In this document: positions 35,459-44,670 of the stretch, one piece after another
Position numbering within the stretch: position 1 is the stretch's first letter
How the letters are laid out: the number at the start of each line of letters is the position of its first letter
DNA from: Bartonella koehlerae C-29
GTDB taxonomy: Bacteria; Pseudomonadota; Alphaproteobacteria; Rhizobiales; Rhizobiaceae
Direction: 5' to 3'
DNA length: 64,000 nucleotides
NCBI RefSeq assembly: GCF_000706625.1
Contig: NZ_KL407334.1
Span: 602,024-666,023, forward strand
Position numbers and translations under genes: made by a program
Notes under the pieces: model-generated
Told to the model about the DNA's origin: nothing
Seen by the model: only the letters and a program-made list of their open reading frames with translations
The model's database searches: none

Positions 35459-36691
35459 ATGAATACGAAACGTTTAATAACAGCATCTATTTTGGCTTTG
35501 ATTTCATCTTCTACAGCGCAAGCAGCTGATGTGGGAATTCCTCATCAATTAGTATCAGCTTCTTCGCCAGTTATTACAGTTCCAACTTTCACGTGGACAG
35601 GTTTTTATGCGGGAGTGCAAGCTGGTGGTTTTTCGAGTAAAACTGATATGAGTATTGTTGGTAAAGACAAAACTGTGCCATTGAGTAAAGATTTATCACC
35701 TAAACTTTCGGGTTTTGAAGGTGGTTTTTATGCAGGTTCTAATATTGATTTTGGCAATGACTTCATTTTTGGTGTTGATACGGATTTAATGTTATCTGGT
35801 CAAAAACACACAAAGACAATTAATATAGGTGTGTTTGATGATGCTGCAGTGAACGGTTTAATGGCAAGATCTCGTAGATCAGTGCGTTCAGTATCAGGGA
35901 TTCCATCAGCATCAGCATCAGCACCAGCACCAGCACTAGCACCAGCACCAGCACTAGCATCAGCACCAGTATCAGCACCAGTATCAGCACCAGTATCAGC
36001 ACCAGCACCAGCACCGGTAATAGCAGCAAAGCCGACAGTATCAGCAGTTGTTAATGCAAGTGCTCATGCTCGCGGTCATTCCGGTGGACCTGGTGGTGAT
36101 GCGCGTAGCAGACATCATGGTGCTGGAAATGGAGCTTACCCACATATTATGGGTATTAATTCACATAGGGCTAGTGGACATAATGCTAGTCCATATGATT
36201 CACAGAATATGGCTGGACATAGTGCACAATATACAAAAGTTGCGGAGAAAAACGTTAGTGGTGTATATGGTATAGAGCAAGTGAAGAAGCAGATTTCTGA
36301 ACATGGTCTTGAACAAGATGGTGTTGAAACTTTAAGTCATACTTTAAAGCAGAATTGGGCAGGTGCTACACGAGTGCGTGTTGGTTTTTCTGTTGATCGC
36401 GTTATGCCTTATGTTGCTGGCGGTATTGCTTATACCCAGCTTCATGACACTGTATCGATATCATTTAAGAAAGACGATGAGAGAGTTGTTGCTAAGAATT
36501 TAACTGATGAAAAAAAGACAATGATTGGTTATACTCTTGGTGGTGGTGTTGACTTTGCGATGACTGATAATGTTTTGCTTCGTGCGGAATATCGTTATTC
36601 GGACTTTGGTAAAAAGAAATTTGCAAAGGAAAATCTTGAAATTAACTATAAGACCAATGATTTCCGTGTTGGTGTCGCTTACAAATTCTAA
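35459..36691 (+). CDS. hbpB: Hemin-binding outer-membrane protein with repeat and His-rich insert (probably HbpB)
   Basis: A 410-residue Hbp family barrel, about 130 residues longer than its neighbours. The signal peptide ends TAQA, and the first strand is PTFTWTGFYAGVQAGGFSSK. The usual variable loop is replaced by an insertion at about residues 132-265. The insertion starts with a basic stretch (ARSRRSVRS), followed by an Ala/Pro/Ser repeat (residues 149-186) and then a Gly/His-rich region with eight histidines (AHARGHSGG, RSRHHGAG, NSHRASGHN). The conserved KQNWAGATRVRVGF, PYVAGGIAYTQ and EYRYSDFGKKKF...FRVGVAYKF follow, so the barrel is intact. The His-rich loop may bind haem or metal (inference). 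ATG 35459 has TTGGAGA upstream. Position and size fit HbpB. Confidence 0.9.
   Translation: MNTKRLITASILALISSSTAQAADVGIPHQLVSASSPVITVPTFTWTGFYAGVQAGGFSSKTDMSIVGKDKTVPLSKDLSPKLSGFEGGFYAGSNIDFGNDFIFGVDTDLMLSGQKHTKTINIGVFDDAAVNGLMARSRRSVRSVSGIPSASASAPAPALAPAPALASAPVSAPVSAPVSAPAPAPVIAAKPTVSAVVNASAHARGHSGGPGGDARSRHHGAGNGAYPHIMGINSHRASGHNASPYDSQNMAGHSAQYTKVAEKNVSGVYGIEQVKKQISEHGLEQDGVETLSHTLKQNWAGATRVRVGFSVDRVMPYVAGGIAYTQLHDTVSISFKKDDERVVAKNLTDEKKTMIGYTLGGGVDFAMTDNVLLRAEYRYSDFGKKKFAKENLEINYKTNDFRVGVAYKF
35904..36015 (+). repeat. In-frame coding microsatellite in hbpB (CAGCAC/CAGTAT hexamers)
   Basis: About 112 bp of imperfect 6-bp and 12-bp repeats (units such as CAGCAC, CAGCAT, CAGTAT), encoding alternating Ala, Pro, Ser and Leu. 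The units are multiples of three, so gains or losses would change loop length without breaking the frame. Three perfect copies of a 12-bp unit (TATCAGCACCAG) lie near 35971-36006. Confidence 0.85.
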
Positions 36692-36714
36692 TTTATTGTA
36701 AAATTAAATTTTTA

Positions 36715-36748
36715 AGAGGCTCTGCCAAAGGTGGAGCCTTTATTTTTT
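36715..36748 (+). terminator. Terminator of hbpB
   Basis: AGGCTCTGCC (36717-36726) pairs with GGTGGAGCCT (36730-36739) with two G-T wobbles, loop AAA, followed by TTATTTTTT. It lies 24 bp after the hbpB stop and is of the same GAGGCTC type as the other units. Confidence 0.88.
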
Positions 36749-36944
36749 GAAGAAGATCATTTTGGAGTTTCCTTTCTTGATAGTTTCATGATAAAGCCCG
36801 TAAAGTGTGATGATATATCTTCTTGATCGCTGCTTAATACGAATGATTGAATTGGCTTTCCTCATAGATCAAAAAACCAGAGTTGCAGGGTTCAGGGAAG
36901 TTATGCAAAAATGAAATCGTAAAAGTAGACAGGAATATTTCACA

Positions 36945-39860
36945 ATGACTGTGAAAAATGAAACAGTAGATTATTCGAAAACTCTTTATCTACCACAAAC
37001 AAATTTTCCGATGCGTGCGGGTTTGCCACAAAAAGAGCTTGAACTGATGGAGCAATGGGAAAAGAGAGGGCTTTATGCCCAATTGCGCCAGCAAGCAAAA
37101 GATCGTCCACTTTATACTCTTCATGATGGACCACCCTATGCAAATGGCCATATTCATATTGGGCATGCTTTAAACAAAGTTTTAAAGGATGTGATTATCC
37201 GTTCATTTCAGATGCGCGGTTTTAATGCGAATTATATACCTGGTTGGGACTGCCATGGTCTTCCGATTGAATGGAAGATTGAAGAAAAATATCGTGCGCA
37301 AGGAAAGAATAAGGACGATGTACCTCTTAACGAATTTCGTCAAGAATGTCGTGAATTTGCACAACATTGGATAACTGTTCAAAGTGAAGAATTTAAACGC
37401 CTTGGCGTTATTGGGGATTTTAACAGGCCTTACACTACAATGGCTTTTCATGCAGAGGCACGCATTGCCAATGAATTGATGAAATTTGCTCTGTCAGATC
37501 AGATCTATCGTGGTTCAAAGCCTGTTATGTGGTCTGTTGTGGAGCGTACGGCTTTGGCTGAGGCAGAGATTGAATATCATGATCATGAATCAGACGTTAT
37601 CTGGGTTAAATTTCCTGTTCTTCAAGCGGATTCTAAGGATTTATATGGTGCTTATGTCGTGATTTGGACAACGACTCCATGGACAATACCGGCTAACCGT
37701 GCGGTGAGTTATTCTTCGCAGATTTCTTATAGTATTTACGAAGTTAAAAGTGCAGAAAATGATTTTGGTCCTCAAGTTGGAGAAAAACTTCTCTTTGCTG
37801 ATGCTCTGGTTACGAGTTGTGCAGAAAAAGCAAAACTTGTTCTGAAACGTTTGCGTATTATTTCTGCTGAAGAGCTTAAAACCCTTGTTCTTTCTCATCC
37901 ACTTAAAGGATTAGCTGAAGGTTATAATAATAAGGTTGCGATGCTTGATGGTGCACACGTAACAGAGAGTGCTGGTACAGGATTCGTTCATACAGCGCCC
38001 AGCCATGGACGTGAAGATTTTGAAATTTGGAATGCTTATAAATCACTGTTGGAGCAATCTGGTATTGATTCATCAATACCGTTTCCCATTGATGATGCTG
38101 GCTTTTATACGAAAGATGCTCCTGGTTTTGGACCTGACCGTAAAGGAGGAGCTGCACGCGTTATTGATGATAATGGCAAAATGGGTGATGCCAATAAAGA
38201 GGTTATTAACGCTTTAATTAAAGCGGATCGGTTGTTTGCACGGGGTCGTTTAAAACATTCCTACCCTCATAGTTGGCGTTCGAAAAAACCGGTCATTTTT
38301 CGTAATACACCCCAATGGTTTATTTCGATGGATAAAGATCTTGGAGATGGTTCAACCTTACGCAGTCGGGCTTTAAAGGCTGTTTCGATGACGCGTTTTG
38401 TGCCTTCTTCTGGCCAAAATCGTTTAGCTTCTATGATAGCAGATCGCCCTGATTGGGTTCTTTCTCGCCAGCGTGCTTGGGGTGTTCCGATTTGTATTTT
38501 TGCCAATGAGGATGGCGTCATTCTTAAAGATGAGCGCGTGAATGAGCGTATTTTGCGTGCTTTTGAAGCAGAAGGGGCAGATGCATGGTTTGCTGAAGGA
38601 GCACGTGAACGTTTTTTAGGTGAACGTGCGCATGAGTCTTGGATTCAGGTCCTTGATATTCTTGATGTTTGGTTTGATTCTGGAGCGAGCCATAGTTTTG
38701 TATTAGAAGATCGAGGTGATTTGAAATGGCCTGCTGATGTCTATTTTGAAGGGTCTGATCAGCATCGTGGATGGTTCCAGTCTTCTCTTTTAGAAAGTTG
38801 TGGTACGCGCGCTTGTTCTCCTTATAAAGCGGTGATCACACACGGTTTTACTTTGGATGAAAATGGCAAGAAAATGTCTAAATCTCTGGGGAATACAGTT
38901 GTTCCGCAAGAAATTATTAAAACATTCGGTGCCGATATTTTTCGTCTCTGGGTCATGACAACCGATTATTGGGAAGATCAGCGCTTAGGCAAAAAAATTC
39001 TTCAGACAAATGTCGATTCCTATCGTAAATTGCGTAATGCAATTCGCTGGATGCTTGGAACTTTAGCGCATGATGAAGGAGAAAAAATATCTTATTGCGT
39101 ACTGCCAGATCTGGAAAAATTGATATTACATCGGCTTTTTGAACTCGATCAATTGATTAATCGAGCTTATGATGATTTTGATTTTAAAAAGATTATGCGT
39201 GCATTATTAGATTTTTCGATCACTGAATTATCAGCATTTTATTTTGATATTCGCAAAGATTCTCTTTATTGCGATGCGCCTTCATCAAAAAAACGTAAGG
39301 CTTCTTTGCAAGTTATCCGTGAAATTTTTGAGCGAATGGTAATATGGCTTGCTCCCATGTTGCCTTTTACCATGGAAGAAGCGTGGTTGGAACGTTACCC
39401 AGAAAGTCAGTCTGTGCATTTGGAACAGTTCCGTTCTGTGCCAGGGGAGTGGCAGAACGAATCTTTGGCTGAACGTTGGAAAAAGGTTCGGCAGGTTCGT
39501 AAAGTTGTGACGGGTGCTTTAGAGCTTGAACGTGCTGATAAGCGTATTGGATCATCTTTAGAAGCAGCACCCATTGTTTTTATTTCTAATCCGGTTTTAA
39601 GAGAGGCGTTAGAAAATTTGGATATGGCAGAAATTTGTATCACCAGTGCTCTAACAATTACTCAAGATGTTCCACCTTCGGATGCTTTTATTCTAAATGA
39701 TGTTGAAGGTGTTGGTGTATATCCAAGAAAGGCTTTGGGTACAAAATGTGCTCGATCATGGCGGTATACACAAGATGTTGGAAGTGATTCAGCCTATCCT
39801 GATGTCTCTGCCCGTGATGCTGCTGCTTTGCGGGAATTACAGGTGCTCGGAAAGATTTAA
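36945..39860 (+). CDS. ileS: Isoleucyl-tRNA synthetase
   Basis: A 971-residue class I aminoacyl-tRNA synthetase. The HIGH motif is in [16 protein letters not shown] (near residue 66), the catalytic block [16 protein letters not shown] follows, then the CP1 editing domain with [13 protein letters not shown] and the editing Asp region [29 protein letters not shown] and the [10 protein letters not shown] loop (near residue 650) precede the anticodon-binding helical domain. The C-terminus lacks a clear four-Cys zinc finger but shows CITSALTI and [18 protein letters not shown], a degenerate form as in other alphaproteobacteria. In many genomes lspA follows; here a lipoprotein gene does. Confidence 0.97.
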   Translation: MTVKNETVDYSKTLYLPQTNFPMRAGLPQKELELMEQWEKRGLYAQLRQQAKDRPLYTLHDGPPYANGHIHIGHALNKVLKDVIIRSFQMRGFNANYIPGWDCHGLPIEWKIEEKYRAQGKNKDDVPLNEFRQECREFAQHWITVQSEEFKRLGVIGDFNRPYTTMAFHAEARIANELMKFALSDQIYRGSKPVMWSVVERTALAEAEIEYHDHESDVIWVKFPVLQADSKDLYGAYVVIWTTTPWTIPANRAVSYSSQISYSIYEVKSAENDFGPQVGEKLLFADALVTSCAEKAKLVLKRLRIISAEELKTLVLSHPLKGLAEGYNNKVAMLDGAHVTESAGTGFVHTAPSHGREDFEIWNAYKSLLEQSGIDSSIPFPIDDAGFYTKDAPGFGPDRKGGAARVIDDNGKMGDANKEVINALIKADRLFARGRLKHSYPHSWRSKKPVIFRNTPQWFISMDKDLGDGSTLRSRALKAVSMTRFVPSSGQNRLASMIADRPDWVLSRQRAWGVPICIFANEDGVILKDERVNERILRAFEAEGADAWFAEGARERFLGERAHESWIQVLDILDVWFDSGASHSFVLEDRGDLKWPADVYFEGSDQHRGWFQSSLLESCGTRACSPYKAVITHGFTLDENGKKMSKSLGNTVVPQEIIKTFGADIFRLWVMTTDYWEDQRLGKKILQTNVDSYRKLRNAIRWMLGTLAHDEGEKISYCVLPDLEKLILHRLFELDQLINRAYDDFDFKKIMRALLDFSITELSAFYFDIRKDSLYCDAPSSKKRKASLQVIREIFERMVIWLAPMLPFTMEEAWLERYPESQSVHLEQFRSVPGEWQNESLAERWKKVRQVRKVVTGALELERADKRIGSSLEAAPIVFISNPVLREALENLDMAEICITSALTITQDVPPSDAFILNDVEGVGVYPRKALGTKCARSWRYTQDVGSDSAYPDVSARDAAALRELQVLGKI

Positions 39861-40062
39861 AAAACTTCGGATCAAAAGGAAAAATCCAGGATTTAAAACA
39901 GCATTGTTGTCGTTTGAATTCTGTGATTGATGCCCATGATATTTTATGGTAATAGAAAGTTCCGTTGTTTTATCTTTTTGGGGGGTAAGTTTGTGTATGG
40001 AATTGATCTCCAATAAATCGGGCACATATCTATCGACCATATACTTAAAAAATGGATAAGCA

Positions 40063-40560
40063 GTGAAAAAACGTGAAGTAAAAATATTTTCAACAAGCAT
40101 TTTGGGTCTATGCCTTATTTTAACGGGATGCTCTGCTCCTACTTATGGTACAGATAAGCCAGCTTCGTTACAATTTTTTGAAGATGTTGCTAATATCGCC
40201 TCGTTAACACCAACAAACAACAATAGTCAGCTTATTATGAAACCTCGTCCAAAACTTGTGATGCCGAATTCTAGTACACTTCGAGTTTTGCCACTACCGC
40301 AGCAAGATTTAGAACAACAGGGCTCTTTATTCAATCAACATACTGGCGATGGTAGAGTTTCTGTTTTTCCCAAAAAAGTATCCTCAATGAATGGGGATAT
40401 TGATGGTTCAAAAAGTGTTTCACGATTGAGTGCTAAACAACGACATGAGTATTTACGTCGTCGAAGAGCACAAGTTGGAAGTGCACAGTATCGTCAATAT
40501 CTTACTGAACCCCCTTTAGGTTATCGTCAGCCGGCAAGGATTACGCCTGTTGATCAATAA
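40063..40560 (+). CDS. Predicted lipoprotein of unknown function
   Basis: A 165-residue protein with a basic N-terminus (MKKREVK), a hydrophobic core and lipobox LTGC at about residues 20-23, so it should be lipid-anchored. The rest is polar and probably disordered, with an Arg-rich segment (QRHEYLRRRRAQVGSAQY) leading to YLTEPPLGYRQPA near the end. A similar R-x-x-YLTDPP-x-x-YR ending occurs in a short lipoprotein conserved in rhizobia beside ileS/lspA, which supports an ancient family of unknown role. The start is a GTG at 40063. It lies 202 bp after ileS on the same strand. Confidence 0.75.
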   Translation: MKKREVKIFSTSILGLCLILTGCSAPTYGTDKPASLQFFEDVANIASLTPTNNNSQLIMKPRPKLVMPNSSTLRVLPLPQQDLEQQGSLFNQHTGDGRVSVFPKKVSSMNGDIDGSKSVSRLSAKQRHEYLRRRRAQVGSAQYRQYLTEPPLGYRQPARITPVDQ

Positions 40561-40697
40561 GTAAAGGTCGAATCTTTAAAAGAGCGTGAAAGAAAAAATA
40601 GTTCGAAAATGCGATCCAATAAAAAGAGCTGATGACCTTTTAAAAGGGGGTTTATCTTGTTAACAGTCGGTTTTGGAGATAAGAAGAGGAATTGTCT

Positions 40698-41144
40698 TTA
40701 ACACCGCTTTTGAGCAAAAAAATCTTTAAGTAATTGTGCGGCTTCTTTTTCCTTGAAACCAGAATAGACCTCAGGGCTATGGTGACAGGTTGGTTGCTTA
40801 TAAAGACGTGGTCCATGTTCAATAGCACCACCTTTTGGATCACTTGTTGCATAGTAGAGACGCCGTATGCGTGCAAATGAAATGGCTGCAGCACACATAG
40901 CACAAGGTTCGAGAGTTGCATAAAGGTCACAATCAGGAAGTCTTTCACTTTGGAATATTTCGCAAGCCATACGGATAACGCGGATTTCTGCGTGTCCTGT
41001 AGGATCATATGCGGCTTTTATGGAGTTTCCAGCCCGTGCAATAATTGATTGACCGCGGGTGATGATTGCGCCTACAGGAACTTCATCTTTTTTTGCTGCC
41101 CATTGCGCTTCTAACAGGGCTATTTCCATGGGAGTCAAAGTCAT
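40698..41144 (-). CDS. tadA: tRNA-specific adenosine deaminase TadA
   Basis: A 148-residue zinc deaminase that converts A34 to inosine in tRNA-Arg(ACG). The zinc and proton-shuttle motif is TGHAEIRVIRMA (HAE), and the second zinc motif is LEPCAMCAAAISFARI (PCxxC). VPVGAIITRGQ precedes them. I use the ATG at 41144 (MTLTPMEIALLEAQ) with GGAAAG upstream; an extension to a TTG at 41177 is unlikely. It faces away from the rluB-like gene; the pair tadA/rluB-rsmD is conserved in rhizobia. Confidence 0.95.
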   Translation of the reverse strand: MTLTPMEIALLEAQWAAKKDEVPVGAIITRGQSIIARAGNSIKAAYDPTGHAEIRVIRMACEIFQSERLPDCDLYATLEPCAMCAAAISFARIRRLYYATSDPKGGAIEHGPRLYKQPTCHHSPEVYSGFKEKEAAQLLKDFFAQKRC

Positions 41145-41320
41145 ACTGTTCTTTCCACTTAAAGTGTAGAGAGCCAAAAGGTTTCTTCATCTTCATAGAG
41201 AGGTGTACTTTGAAGTAAACGAGCTCTTACCTGTTTAACGAAGGAGATATGATTGCTTTTAAAACTGTTTAAAACCAACTTGCAAGTAAATGAGTATATT
41301 ATGCTGCTAAAGGATAGAAA

Positions 41321-42820
41321 ATGATAAACGATTGTGTTACTCCCCCTTTTCAGGATAAGCAGTATAGTGCGTGTGAACAATTTGCTGAACGTACTAGAAG
41401 AGATTGGTGTGAAAAGCAAATGAATGAAAACAGTGATAGTGAGCGGATTGCTAAAAGGTTAGCGCGTGCAGGTGTTGCATCGCGTCGTGATGCGGAGATG
41501 ATGATTAGTGCAGGTCGTATTGTTGTTAATGGTACAGTTGTGACGACACCTGCTTTGAAAGTTACACGCTCTGACGTTATTAAAGTTGATGGCAAACCTT
41601 TGTCTCCTATAGAAAGAACGCGTTTATGGCTTTACCACAAGCCGACAGGGCTTGTCACTACGCACCGTGATCCTAAAGGTAGGCCGACAGTATTTAACAA
41701 TTTGCCGAAAGAAATGCCTCGTGTCCTTTCTGTGGGCAGGCTTGACATTAATACGGAAGGGCTTTTGTTGTTAACCAATGACGGTGGTTTAGCACATGTA
41801 TTAGAGCTTCCTTTAACGGGATGGGTGCGAAAATATCGTGTTCGTGCTCATGGAAGAGTGAAACAGAGTGCGCTTGATAACCTTAAAAATGGTATTGCAA
41901 TTGATGGTATTTTTTATGGTTCAATTGAGGCATCGATTGAACGTGAACAAGGATCAAATATTTGGCTTTCTGTAGCTTTGCGTGAAGGAAAAAATCGTGA
42001 AATAAAGAATATTTTGGGCACTTTAGGATTATCGGTTAATCGTTTAATTCGTGTATCTTATGGTCCATTCCAGCTCTCTGACTTAGAAGAAGGAGCAGTT
42101 CGTGAGATAAAAGGTCGGATGCTACGTGATCAATTGGGAGAGCGTTTAATTATGCAAGCCAATGCAAATTTTGATGCTCCTATTCTTAAGCTTTTTTCAA
42201 ATGCTGCGGTTGTTGCGGAAAAACGAAGTCATAAAAATCTTGCTTTTGCAAATGATGGCTGGATTTTTTCAAGGGGTGGAGATGTATGGCGCAGACAAAA
42301 AGATAGCTCTGCTGAGCACGGTCGAATGCGATTGAGCACAAAGCTAGATAAAAAATTTATATGCAAAGAGAAGAGTGAGGAAGGAAAGACAGAGCGTTTT
42401 TTGCCTCGTTCTCGCCGTTCTAATGTTTGGATGGCACCTGGTGCACGTCCGCAGAGTGCAAATAGAAAATCTTTCTATAATAGTAAGGATACTCATCATG
42501 TTTATAAGAACGATTTGTCCGTTGAGAGATTTTTCCATAGGGAAAAACAGTCAGAATATCAGTTACGGAAAGGAAAGGGCGTTGGTTTTGATCAAAAATG
42601 CGGCAGAACCTCTTATGGTAAGGCGCGTGTTTCTAGTAAAAATGATGGCTTCTTAAAGAAAGGAGGAAAGGTTATGAAAGACAGCCATGATGAACATCCT
42701 TTTGAGAATAGGCGAAGAGCGAAATCATTTTATGAAACCGTGAAAAAATCTAGAACGCATAGTGGTCATGCAAAAACAGTGAAGCAATTTGGAGGACCCC
42801 TTGCGAGTCGTTGGCGGTAA
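41321..42820 (+). CDS. rluB: Ribosomal large-subunit pseudouridine synthase, RluB/RsuA family, with long basic tail
   Basis: Residues about 40-100 form an S4 RNA-binding domain ([30 protein letters not shown]). The catalytic domain follows, with the active aspartate in [17 protein letters not shown] and the family block [30 protein letters not shown]. After about residue 300 comes a 200-residue Arg/Lys/Ser-rich tail without visible domains, probably disordered and RNA-binding, as in several rhizobial homologues. Total 499 residues from ATG 41321, which has AAAGGA 6 bp upstream. A second possible start is the ATG at 41420 ([14 protein letters not shown]), closer to the family N-terminus. The gene overlaps rsmD by 20 bp. 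Confidence 0.9.
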   Translation: MINDCVTPPFQDKQYSACEQFAERTRRDWCEKQMNENSDSERIAKRLARAGVASRRDAEMMISAGRIVVNGTVVTTPALKVTRSDVIKVDGKPLSPIERTRLWLYHKPTGLVTTHRDPKGRPTVFNNLPKEMPRVLSVGRLDINTEGLLLLTNDGGLAHVLELPLTGWVRKYRVRAHGRVKQSALDNLKNGIAIDGIFYGSIEASIEREQGSNIWLSVALREGKNREIKNILGTLGLSVNRLIRVSYGPFQLSDLEEGAVREIKGRMLRDQLGERLIMQANANFDAPILKLFSNAAVVAEKRSHKNLAFANDGWIFSRGGDVWRRQKDSSAEHGRMRLSTKLDKKFICKEKSEEGKTERFLPRSRRSNVWMAPGARPQSANRKSFYNSKDTHHVYKNDLSVERFFHREKQSEYQLRKGKGVGFDQKCGRTSYGKARVSSKNDGFLKKGGKVMKDSHDEHPFENRRRAKSFYETVKKSRTHSGHAKTVKQFGGPLASRWR

Positions 42821-43370
42821 ATTTGCTGGGCATATTTTGTTTGCACCTGTGGGGAAGTCGATTCGTCCAACGAGTGATCGTACACGCGAAAGCCTCTTCA
42901 ATATTCTTGCGAGCCGAGAAGAACAATTTTGGACCAACAAACGTATTCTTGATCTTTTTGCTGGCACTGGTGCTTTAGGTATAGAAGCTCTATCGCGTGG
43001 GGCAAAAACTGCTATTTTTGTTGAAAATTCCGTTGAGGGGCGTGGACTGATACAAAAGAATCTTGAAGCTCTTGAATTACAGTCAATTGGACGCATCATG
43101 CGTCGTGATGCTACCAAATTGGGTAATATTGGCACAATGCTTCCATTTGATGTAGTTTGTGCGGATCCTCCCTATGGGCATTGTTTAGGTGAACGTGCTT
43201 TTATAGAGGTGTTGCAAGGAGGGTGGGCAAAAGCTGATACACTCTTCGTGCTTGAAGAAAAGAAAGATGCGATTATTCATTTACCTGAGATATTTTATCT
43301 AGATGATGAGCGTTTTTATGGTGAGACAACAATACGTTTTTATAAACTGCGATTATCGCTTCAGACTTGA
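42801..43370 (+). CDS. rsmD: 16S rRNA (guanine-966-N2)-methyltransferase RsmD
   Basis: A 189-residue SAM-dependent methyltransferase modifying G966 of 16S rRNA. With a TTG start at 42801 it begins [36 protein letters not shown], the typical RsmD N-terminus. GGAGGA lies 4 bp before this TTG, deciding it over the TTG at 42789. The SAM motif is [19 protein letters not shown] and the catalytic motif is [10 protein letters not shown] (DPPY). It overlaps the end of the rluB-like gene by 20 bp, so the two are coupled. Confidence 0.95.
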   Translation: MRVVGGKFAGHILFAPVGKSIRPTSDRTRESLFNILASREEQFWTNKRILDLFAGTGALGIEALSRGAKTAIFVENSVEGRGLIQKNLEALELQSIGRIMRRDATKLGNIGTMLPFDVVCADPPYGHCLGERAFIEVLQGGWAKADTLFVLEEKKDAIIHLPEIFYLDDERFYGETTIRFYKLRLSLQT

Positions 43371-44258
43371 GAAAGTTTTCATTTTTACTCGATAGAATGA
43401 GAACAATTATTCTGTACAGCTTTTTCATATGCTCTTCTTTTAAACTGGTTGCTTTCTAACGTAAATGACGGAGCAAAGATTATAAAATTTTATCTTTTCA
43501 TCAAGATTTTTACGATCATGCTAACTAAAATGATTTTTTATGTATTTTTGATTTTCATAGCAGATTTCTTATGTCTTAATACCTTAAAGATATGGTAAAT
43601 ATAATATGAACGAGAAGGTCGGTAACCATGCAATGTATCTTTTTTTAGAAACAAATGCATAGAAGAATGGCTTGTCTCTTGAGAAAGATTTTTAGCAATT
43701 CCAAAATTTGCTTCTAATCCGGTGATTATTTGTGGAGCATCTCCATAACAAAATATTGATTTATAAAGATAATTTATCTCTTCCATGTTGTATTAGAGTC
43801 TCGAATAAAGTAAAATTTTCTCATTTCAAACTGGTTCATGATGAATCAATAAAAACCATTCGTTTATATGTCATAAGAGAGAGAAACGTGGTGATAAAAT
43901 TGCTTAAGAAAAGAATAAAAATGCCCTTTATAAACCGTCTCAATGCAAGAGAAGCCGCACTATTTTGATTGGTAAATAGAATGATGGCGTTGGTTTATAC
44001 TTTCTATAAGTTTAAAGATGGTTATGCATGATTTGGGATATATTTAGAGACAACAGGTGTGACTTCTTTTGGTTTGATTTTTTAGCCGCACATTATGATC
44101 AACGGCTCATCAGCAATGTACAGATTTAATTCACTCAGTTTGTTTTTTTTATCCTCAACGGTATGGAAAGGCTGCTTTCGTTATATGATAACTAAAATTA
44201 AAGAGACATTTCACGTCGTATAAAGAATGTTCCTTATTTTATGAAAGAATGGATATAA
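43371..44258. other. Spacer with no intact gene (left part of the 43.4-46.0 kb decayed region)
   Basis: About 890 bp. A minus-strand frame at 43538-43786 (82 codons, containing CYGDAPQIITGLEANFG) is open, but has no family I recognise and no clear start signal. Elsewhere stops are frequent in all frames. No RNA gene or strong hairpin was seen. Confidence 0.4.
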
Positions 44259-44670
44259 ATGAGACATTGGATAGCTATAATTTCTCTATTTCACGCACGC
44301 TTAGCAGCCGAATTTGGCTTGCTTCAAGTTTGTTATGGCAAGGCAGAGCCACTTCAAAAAAAACCTCTAAAGGAGGTGGATTCTTTATATTGTCTCCGAT
44401 GTGAAATGCGTTCTGGTCAGGTTCTTCGAACAATAAAGTTTCAATATATGATTTAAAGATAACTATGTTTACCAAGTTGAGAAAGAACCTCACTTTGCAC
44501 CTTTTCGAAAAAGGGTTATTTTTAATAAACAGGCACAATTGGTTGTTTTAAAAGAAGTTCAAGGACTTGGATTTTTAACCACCCCTCGTTGGGGAATATT
44601 AGAGCGACGGGGTTTTTTGAAATTACAACTTATGATGCCAGTCCGAATTCGTGAAGCAATGGTGATCTAA
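44259..44670 (+). pseudogene. Frameshifted remnant of an unidentified gene
   Basis: Two overlapping plus-strand frames together look like one broken gene. The first (44259-44456) reads ARLAAEFGLLQVCYGKAEPL and ends at a stop. A second frame, open from 44452 to a TAA at 44668 but with no start codon, reads DNYVYQVEKEPHFAPFRKRV, then KEVQGLGFLTTPRWGILERR and KLQLMMPVRIREAMVI. A single-base shift near 44450 would join them into about 135 codons. I do not recognise the family. A competing minus-strand frame (44275-44538, LLFEEPDQNAFHIGDNIKN) also exists, so even the coding strand is not settled. Confidence 0.4.

Noticed and set aside
35904..36015. CRISPR-like repeat array
   Set aside because: Repeats are 6-12 bp, without spacers, in frame and inside hbpB; it is a coding microsatellite. 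No CRISPR array was found anywhere.
35820..36029. Minus-strand open frame rich in Leu and Val repeats
   Set aside because: It is the antisense of the hbpB repeat tract; the repeats keep all frames open. The plus-strand hbpB frame is clearly coding.
36692..36944. Possible T-box or other leader control upstream of ileS
   Set aside because: No T-box specifier or antiterminator sequence is present, and such leaders are not expected in this group; only the hbpB terminator is there.
41178..41419. N-terminal extension of rluB as a separate short gene
   Set aside because: It is continuous with the rluB frame and has its own ribosome-binding site, so it was treated as an alternative N-terminus and not another gene.
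43538..43786. 82-codon minus-strand frame with CYGDAPQIITGLEA
   Set aside because: I considered a broken ASCH-domain protein because of the YGD-x-P start, but the rest does not follow that family.
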